From Ophthalmolycus amberensis (lineage: Eukaryota > Chordata > Actinopteri > Perciformes > Zoarcidae), in assembly GCA_024529925.1 (NCBI GenBank), contig JAFEUB010001593.1, positions 62,001-126,000 of the forward strand: a stretch of 64,000 nt of DNA, written 5' to 3'. Under the pieces are notes generated by a model. That model did not search any database and had not been told where the DNA came from. It was given only the letters and a program-made list of their open reading frames with translations. Of this stretch, positions 26,701 through 35,700 are shown piece by piece. How positions within the stretch are numbered: position 1 is the stretch's first letter; every line of letters starts with the position of its first letter. The position numbers were made by a program, and so were the translations under genes.

Positions 26701-29700
26701 CAGATCCCTTCATCCAACCTCTGCTTGAGCCAGGCTCCCATCTGCATCTCTGTACCCAGCAGGTACTGGCTGTCTTTCAATGTTTTAAAGCTACTATGGT
26801 AATACATCTATGATGTTCCATTAAAGTTTAATATTTCTTCTCATTCAGGCACTCGGAGAACGGCTCTCCAGAGCCCTACATCGACGAGAAGCCCCCGGAG
26901 CCTGGTGAGTCCTGAAACCAGCAGATATGATTGAACATCACAAGTTCTAAGTCTTTTCTGACTCCATAGTACTGTGAGATAATTGGCGTTTTCATCTGAT
27001 GTAGTGAATGTTGCAATGAGCAGGGTGAATAGGATGCCCACAAATGGTTTGTACAGACTGTATGATCATATGAAGACACTGTTGGGAACTAATAATATCA
27101 TTATTTAATGAGGAGAGAATACCACACGAAGTGAAATAAAACAAATGAAAATAAATCAACAATAAATCCCAAGCAAACAGTCATAGCAGTTAATACACAA
27201 TGCAACGGAGCTTCTCTAGTCCGTAATGATTGCGTAAATACCTCCGTATAATGCGACAGTGTCTTAACACAAACAGAATACGGGAATGTACCATTGAGCG
27301 GAGAGTGTGATCCGCGAGGAGTTGCGCAATACCTCGATATCATGCGACAGTAACTTAAACACACAAAAACACGGGAATATCAACGTATAAATGAATGGCC
27401 TGAATTAAACTTAAGTTAATTTAAGCTAAGCTATGCCCAGATGCAATGAACCTTACTTGTCGATGCGTCGTTGCAACGTTGGAGTGTGTTCGTGGCAAAG
27501 TTGTCCTTTTTCCTCGTCAGGAAGGGGGGCTGCTTCTCAGCGCGGCGTTTGAGCTGGCGCTGTTTCGGTCCGTCGTGGCGTAGCTCGCTCTGGAGCAAAC
27601 GCAGGTCCGATCTGTACTCGCTGCAGAGAGGACAGGTTAACTTCGGGTGAGGCGGCGTGTCGGCGCGTCTTCCCGGGAATCGTCGGAGAAGGAGTGAGGC
27701 CTAGCGTCTTCCTTCGGCCGGAATGTGTACACAAAAAGAAAAAGCGGAGAAACGGATCGCGGAAGTGATTCGTTCCAGCGGGATAAGGCCTTAACTCAGA
27801 ATGGAGCACTGTCTGTTTCGTCCAGCGAAATGGCGTGTGTTCCTGTCAGGGTTTGATGAGGGGGGAAGGCCGTTGCTTCCTCGTGGCCAGCGTGGAAAGC
27901 TGAATCTTCTGTAGCCGGGACGGAGGTCCGGGGCGAAGAGAGCGTTTGCGTGCTTCCTTCTATCCCGGAGGGATTGGTGGAAAAGCGTTGAGATGTGAGC
28001 TGCCAGCAGTTTTGTAGAACAGTGGTTGAACCACAGGGGTCCTGGGGTCTCTTGGCCCTCGGCCAATGAGATTGCAGCGGTGCATTCAGGTGACCATGGT
28101 TTTTTGGGGGGGGAAATTCACGCCCTAATGTGAAATTCCTTCAGAGGAGGTTTGCTCTTATCAAACCACAATCAGGATGAAACCTTTGCTTGAAAAAAAG
28201 AAGGCCTGATTCTCTTTGTCCACAGCACATGTTGAAGCCATATGCTCAGACCCCAACATCCCCCCTTTGGTCTGAAGAGCGAGGTGTTGGCTTCGGTCTT
28301 TAGAGCAAACCAAGGGCTGGCACGTGCATCCATGTGGTGGGGAAACCTGAAGAGGTGAGACAGTCCAAGTATTCCTGAGACCAAAAGCAGTGGTTAAAAC
28401 AGGCAGTGTTCAGTGTTCATAGAGTTCAAGGTTCATAGTGGTCAAGTTCATGGTGTTCAAGTTCAGAGTTCATTGGCATCTGGGCAGATGACTAAGGTGG
28501 CATCTGGGCAGATGACTTTAACTACTTCTACCTACATCTACTATCATACACAATTCAAATCATAGGTGAGCAAAACATTATTCCCAAATAATTCAATCGC
28601 TATTATGATGTTGTGATAATCTAGCATTGCGGCATAGTGTCAAAGAAAGTAACAACCCAAATAAAACAAAACAAAACACAAAAGAGAGAGAAGGAAAGAA
28701 TAGAAAGACAAGAAGCAGGTGAGGGGCAAACAGTGGTTACTGGTTCAACTCCTAGACAGGGCTGGAGTCCGTCGGCGGAGCAGTCGTAGGTTGGCTACGT
28801 GGTGTTATGAATAGGAGGGAATCCAGTTAGTCTGTCGCTTCTGGATCTATTAGTACATGATATGTGCGTCTATCTCTCTCTGATCGGTAGATTTAGAGCG
28901 AGTCCTGTGTCTAAGTTTTAGAATCTATCGATATTGGAGTTGCGTTGCCAAGACTATAGGCCAGAGGTACCTGTGAGGGTTGCATAACAGTAGTGGTAGC
29001 AGATTTACAGATTTCGTTAGCACGGCTAGTGTGACTAGCTAGGCTGGTCTTTCGCTGCTCCAGCTGTTGACAGCTGAGCCTTCTCGGATGAGGTCCTGGG
29101 TTAAATCTGACTGCTACGGCAGAGGTTATGTCTTCTTTGGTTACTTCTGGTAGAGTCTATAAAGCATGCAAAGGGTTCTCTATGAGAGTGGAGCATAAGT
29201 TTACAGTCACAATGGTTTTTCAGGTCATGCAACTGTTCTGGTTGAAGTTGGATGTGTTAGCGGTTAGTGCATGTCTACAGGGTGAGTTGAAGCATGCAGT
29301 TAAACGTTAGTAGTCAATAGTAAGCCGCCATTCTGCCGGTTGGTTTCGACACTGGCGAGATTAGAGTGCACTTCCTGTGAAGTGCATCTCTCTAAGTTTC
29401 TGTTGTCAGAGAGCCCACCCCCCTCGCGCTGTTCAAGTGGCGAGGGCGGATATCCCACGTTACCGCCAGCACTCAGGGAAGCGTCGCGAACGGTTCCACT
29501 CTAGAGTGTGTCATGGCGGGCTGGTGATATCTCCCTCCCCCCACCCTCCTAATTAGAGATGGAGACAGGTCCGGCGCGCAGGTCAAGTTCGGTTACCTAC
29601 GGCACTGGCGACTTGACAGGCCCGGGCGGTGACTCGGCTGAAAGAAGGCGGTGGCTTCGTTGAACAAGCTGGAGGTGGATCATGCTGACAGAGCAGGAGA

Positions 29701-32700
29701 ACAAGGCTTAGTTGACGAAAGATTTTACGAGCCTGGGTGCTCGAAAGGGCCTCTAAGGGCCTCTAAGGTTGTGGCACCCTAGAGGTGTATGCGAAAAGGT
29801 GGGGGAACACATGAGGCTCGTTTCTGACCCGGAGTCGGGTAGAGCAAGAGTGTTATGACCCCCCAGTAAGACTGAAGAATATGTATAGATATATACATAA
29901 CGGGCATTGCCTTTGCGAACAAGGTCGCCCAAGAAGGTTGAAGAACGAGGTGCGAAATTGGGAGTGGTCGTTTCCGGAAGTGGGCTGAGTTCTCTTCCCC
30001 CCCCCTACCACGTCGACTTGGCAGCAGGGGGAAAAGTCACTTGGCTTAGTCAGGTGGGCTGCGAGTCAGTGTTACCTGATGTTGCCCTTGAGGGCGTCTT
30101 TCACCCCCCCTGGTTCCGTTGGTCCTTCGACCGCCACGGTCGTCTGTTCCTCGGGGGTGACCAGGGCTCGCTAGGCCAAGGCCTCTCGTCGTCTTCCGAC
30201 GCTAGGTCGGAGTCGCTCGACTGTTGGATGCCTAAGACTATGGCGGTGTCTTCGTACCGATTTGTCGGCCGACCGCGTGTCTCCCATGCAAGTTGCGCGT
30301 ACTTCCTAATCTCTGGCATGATGAGCTTACTCGTTCTGCAGTGCATAGTAACATCGTATCTCACGTTGTCGTGGAGATTGTGCAAGAATAGCGACTTGAA
30401 GGCATGGTCTTCTTCTAGACCTGGGGCGTTACGTCCTTGGAGGTACGCAGATCTCAAGCGCCTGAAGTAGTCTCTCGGAGACTCTAGCCTTTCCTGGGAA
30501 ATGGCAAAGGCGCCGAGGGTGGCAGAAGCTGGGTCGGTGTACAGGGAGTACTCCTCCCTAAGGGCGTGACAACGGGATGAATAGCGGTCGCGGATGCTCG
30601 GCTGGAGCGTTTCCATCAAAGCGTGGACGCTTCGCGCAGTGGTTTTCCACACTAGCTTTAGCTTTTCGCGCGATGAGGGGCGTGATAGGTCGAGGAGGCA
30701 GCGATCGATCTCCCTAAGGTAGTCATCGATGCTCGATTCGTGATTATCGGGATTGAAACGCTCTACGTCTTTTGCCAGAGACTCAATCTGCCGGGTGCGC
30801 AGGCCTCCAAGGTTGATGGGGCCTGGGCCGTCCGAGTCGTCTGAGTCTCCATACTCGCGATGGTGGTAACGATGATCATCCTCCCTCCCTGAGGGGGATG
30901 TGGTCAGTTCTTGTCGCGCTCGTGAACTGCGTGGAGGATTGCGTTCGCCTGAGGTGGGTTTGAAACCACCTGGGCCGTCTAGGACCTGGTGTTGGTCCTC
31001 TCTCCTCCTGGTTGTGGATGTCGTTTTCAAGAAATGCAAGGTGGTTCGGGTCTCGGGGAATGAGGGAGCCGAGACCAAGAAATGACTGGGCTGAGGGGCT
31101 CGATAGGGGGTAGCAGTACCTACCGGGGTTGCTGGAACACCTTGAAGCGCTCTCAGTCTGTCGTTACTCTCTAATGCTTTAGAGAGTTCTAGGTTGGCCT
31201 CTCTGAGGTCATTGCGCCGGCTATTATTTTCTGACTGTAGGGCTCTACAGTCACGTGACAACTCCTGAACCTCTGTTCGGAGTGTCCAGATCTCGCGTTG
31301 CTGCTCGTCGCTCGGTGCCCGGGTTCGGGCAGCTTGCAGCTGCATTTTCTGATGATAGGCGTGCAGTATTGCTCCGATCACGTCCTGGATCAGGCGCTCG
31401 GGCTTACCTGCTGAGTTATTTACATAAGCCACCAGCTGCTCTAATTGCTCGTTGCATAGGACAGCAGTGTATTTTGCAAAGTACTCTCTTTCTTTTGCTG
31501 TGAGTCTGAGGACATCAGCCACCGCATCTCGTAATGCGATGTCTTCTGGAGCTACAGCTCCAGGAGTGGGGGGTTTCTCATCGCTCATTCTCTTTAATGA
31601 GCGTGACTCCCAGTAGTTGTTAATTCCCTAGTGTTAGAACGGAAACTGTTAGTGTTTACGGTTCTCAGTGAAATGTCTAGTTCTATGACTTACGATTTCT
31701 ACTGTTAGATGTTAATTACTGTTAGTGTTACGGTTCATGCAGGCACACAGTGAAATGTCTAGTTCTATGACTTACGATTTCTACTGTTAGATGTTAATCA
31801 CTGTTAGTGTTACGGTTCATGCAGGCGCCCAGTGAAATCTCTAGCTCTGTGACTTACGTTTCTACTGTTGCTGCTCTGAGGTATCACTACTGCTTTGCAG
31901 CCAGAGGTGCGAAATGCTAATGTGGTTTAGCACTTTGGGCCTGTGACAGCTGTGTGTAACTTCTTGGAGGGATTTAAGAAAACAAGCAAGGTATTACAAA
32001 TAAACGATCAAATCTACTACACAGCTGACTGTTAGTTTAGGAAATGAAACGAATAATTAAACCTGGAAAGGAAATTAAAGTTCAATTAAAATTAAGATTA
32101 AAAATCAAAATTTAAAATCAAAAATGAAATGACAATAAGAAAAGATTTTGAATATCAAAGCCTACCTATTTTGGGAAATAAGTTTCAGGAATTTGGATCA
32201 TTCAAAAGAAGAAAAAAAAATATTTTTTCAAAAAGAAATATTTTTGGAAAATTAATTATTCAAAAATAATTATGGATTAATGTGCATATATACTGTAACA
32301 AAACTGGAATAACGTAGCCTCACACGGGGCACCATTATGTTGGGAACTAATGGAGCGTGTTTGGGTTATCAGCATTTAAGAAACTGAATTCTTGACATCA
32401 ATAGAATTATTAATGTATGTAACAATTATTAATGATTATTAATAACAATGGGGCACCACCCTGCGAACAGGGACCAATAACCAAACGATAAAACTAAGTC
32501 TCATAATTAGTGGTCACTCATAATGTCAATAGTCTGCGTATGACTATACATTCAGTGACAGTGAAGGTTTTTAAGTTTGAGCACAGGCCACTACATACAG
32601 TTTCATCAAATACATATGCACAAGTAATCACAGACGACTGCTCCTTAAAGTATAACAGAGTTTATTAAATCAAAATAATAAATGATCAGATCAATTAATA

Positions 32701-35700
32701 TTGCAACCAACAAACGTTATCATACAATTTTATATGCCTAAACTAAAGAAAAGAATAAAATGGGTGAGGGTGTATATCAGTGTGTGTGTGTGTGTGTGTG
32801 CGGGTCTGTGGGTGAAAAGGAAGGTGGGGGTCTTACAGCTACTGCTAAAGACTACAAAGATGGCGGCGTCGGGTGACGCGGACAAAAGGGGAGGGGCCTT
32901 AAAGATACTACAGCTAAACTACCACCAGATGGCGGAGTCGAGTGACTCGGACAAAATGGCGGTGAGACTGCTGTATGTAATCACGTGTGCCGATGCACAC
33001 GTGTGTTGTGAGGCGATCGATTGAACGGGGTTACCCAGGGGCAGACTATGTGCGTGTGAGTTATGGGAGAGACAAGAAAGAGAGCAAAGGTGGGGGTCAT
33101 GAATCAAACTTCTGCGTGCGGTCCGCGTGGTAGTGAGAATGGGGATCGCTGGCCGTATCGTACACAAAGTGCCGTTGTCGGTAGAACTGCCGGCAGTTAT
33201 GTACGACAGCCGAGATTCCACACTTCACTCACAGAGCTGATTTAATGAGGAGAGAATACCACACGAAGTGAAATAAAACAAATGAAAATAAATCAACAAT
33301 AAATCCCAAGCAAACAGTCATAGCAGTTAATACACAATGCAACGGAGCTTCTCTAGTCCGTAATGATTGCGTAAATACCTCCGTATAATGCGACAGTGTC
33401 TTAACACAAACAGAATACGGGAATGTACCATTGAGCGGAGAGTGTGATCCGCGAGGAGTTGCGCAATACCTCGATATCATGCGACAGTAACTTAAACACA
33501 CAAAAACACGGGAATATCAACGTATAAATGAATGGCCTGAATTAAACTTAAGTTAATTTAAGCTAAGCTATGCCCAGATGCAATGAACCTTACTTGTCGA
33601 TGCGTCGTTGCAACGTTGGAGTGTGTTCGTGGCAAAGTTGTCCTTTTTCCTCGTCAGGAAGGGGGGCTGCTTCTCAGCGCGGCGTTTGAGCTGGCGCTGT
33701 TTCGGTCCGTCGTGGCGTAGCTCGCTCTGGAGCAAACGCAGGTCCGATCTGTACTCGCTGCAGAGAGGACAGGTTAACTTCGGGTGAGGCGGCGTGTCGG
33801 CGCGTCTTCCCGGGAATCGTCGGAGAAGGAGTGAGGCCTAGCGTCTTCCTTCGGCCGGAATGTGTACACAAAAAGAAAAAGCGGAGAAACGGATCGCGGA
33901 AGTGATTCGTTCCAGCGGGATAAGGCCTTAACTCAGAATGGAGCACTGTCTGTTTCGTCCAGCGAAATGGCGTGTGTTCCTGTCAGGGTTTGATGAGGGG
34001 GGAAGGCCGTTGCTTCCTCGTGGCCAGCGTCGCTAGCGTGGCGCTGGAGGGGGAAAGCTGAATCTTCTGTAGCCGGGACGGAGGTCCGGGGCGAAGAGAG
34101 CGTTTGCGTGCTTCCTTCTATCCCGGAGGGATTGGTGGAAAAGCGTTGAGATGTGAGCTGCCAGCAGTTTTGTAGAACAGTGGTTGAACCACAGGGGTCC
34201 TGGGGTCTCTTGGCCCTCGGCCAATGAGATTGCAGCGGTGCATTCAGGTGACCATGGTTTTTTGGGGGGGGAAATTCACGCCCTAATGTGAAATTCCTTC
34301 AGAGGAGGTTTGCTCTTATCAAACCACAATCAGGATGAAACCTTTGCTTGAAAAAAAGAAGGCCTGATTCTCTTTGTCCACAGCACATGTTGAAGCCATA
34401 TGCTCAGACCCCAACAACACCTTATTTGAACCACACTTGAGTCTTAAAACGTTCTAGTCAGTCTTACAATCAGAAAGAGACTAAAGGTCATTTCATTTCT
34501 TTCCAGTATGCATCAGTTTTTTTGTTGAAATAGATTGTCTTGATAACGGTAGAGTATGTTATTCTGTCTCATTTATTGAATCAGGTGAAAGTCCATGACA
34601 ACCATCAGCAGCATTCTTTCTTATTTACTGAAAAACGTCTGTTCTCTGCTTCTGATTATCAGGTGGACACTCTGAGTCGGTCAGGGGGTTGGTCTCACGG
34701 GTGGCACATACAGCTCTTTGCCCCTTCAACACCAGCAAGATACCATCTGACTATGACATCCTGCTGCCCCCACAAGGTAGCCCACCCCGACCTGATCACC
34801 TCCCCTCCCCCAGCCACAGCTCCCTGTCTGTCTCAGCCCCTCTGCTATCGTATCCCGCCTTGTTTTCCCTGTGCAGTACACCTGTGTCGTACTTGTCTTA
34901 ACTGTAAAATGTCACTATTGTCCCTTAAAAATCTCCCCGTGTCAAACATATATGCTTGACTTAATCCAATGTATCTCAGGTGATACATTGGGGATATGTC
35001 TCTCTTTCATATTAACATGTCATTTTGAAGCTCAGTGTGATAAGATAGATAAGATAAGATAGATTCATAAACTCCAAAATATCATTAGCTTCGTATCATT
35101 TTATTAAAATCATATTCTGCAGTTGGTGTACAGCACTGTCAGATCTTTATTCCTGTAACAGCCCTGTAGCAGAGTTCACATGGTCCCATTTTAATTGGAA
35201 TGAATGTACACAATGCTGATGTGATGCTGTAAACAAATAGCAAAGCTAGCCTTTAGATAGAGTTTTTTTCTGATTGCAATGATTACTTATTATGTGCTTA
35301 TATTGTATGTTTGATGTCTAATAAACCCTACCTCTGGTTTATGTTAATCCAGAATACCCACAGCAAGTTTCTATCCAGCCTTCGTGTACCTCCTGTCCCA
35401 ATCCTCGCTCCCTTCTCAAAAATATCCTCTCTTGGCTTTTCTCTGAAGGACAGCATGCCAGCTGCACTTTGGCATCTAATGCCATTGCTGGGACATGGTT
35501 TAGACTCCATAGCAGCATCAGACAACTCCTCGTGGAATAAGTAGGAACTGTGAATCAGAGCAGATAGTTCAGTCTTGTCTGTGTTTCAGCATTGGAAGAC
35601 GCTCCGTCCCAGCCTCCTCCTCCACCGGTGAGACACAGCTTCACCGACCTCTCCTCCTCTTCTCCGTCCTCATTCTGCAACTCCTCCACATCCTCCTCTT

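Larger units (their letters stand above)
27080..34416 (-). mobile_element. LTR retrotransposon copy A (gag-bearing, no pol), target duplication acac
   Basis: A complete element antisense in the cblb intron between the exons ending at 26904 and starting at 34663. It has LTRs with TGTTGGG...CCCAACA ends. The 4-base duplication acac lies at 27076-27079 and 34417-34420. A polypurine tract abuts the 3' LTR and a tRNA-Met-type primer-binding site abuts the 5' LTR. The internal part of about 4.1 kb holds one gag-like ORF, a short protease-like motif and about 1.5 kb with no coding frame. I see no reverse transcriptase, RNase H or integrase. Copy B (40905-48385) has the same plan, so this is the family's structure, not a one-off deletion. 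A 4-base duplication fits gypsy or gammaretrovirus-like integrases. Confidence 0.88.

Noticed and set aside
29907..30470. 187-codon + strand ORF, and the like at 44340-44666
   Set aside because: Antisense shadows of the gag-like ORFs of LTR copies A and B.
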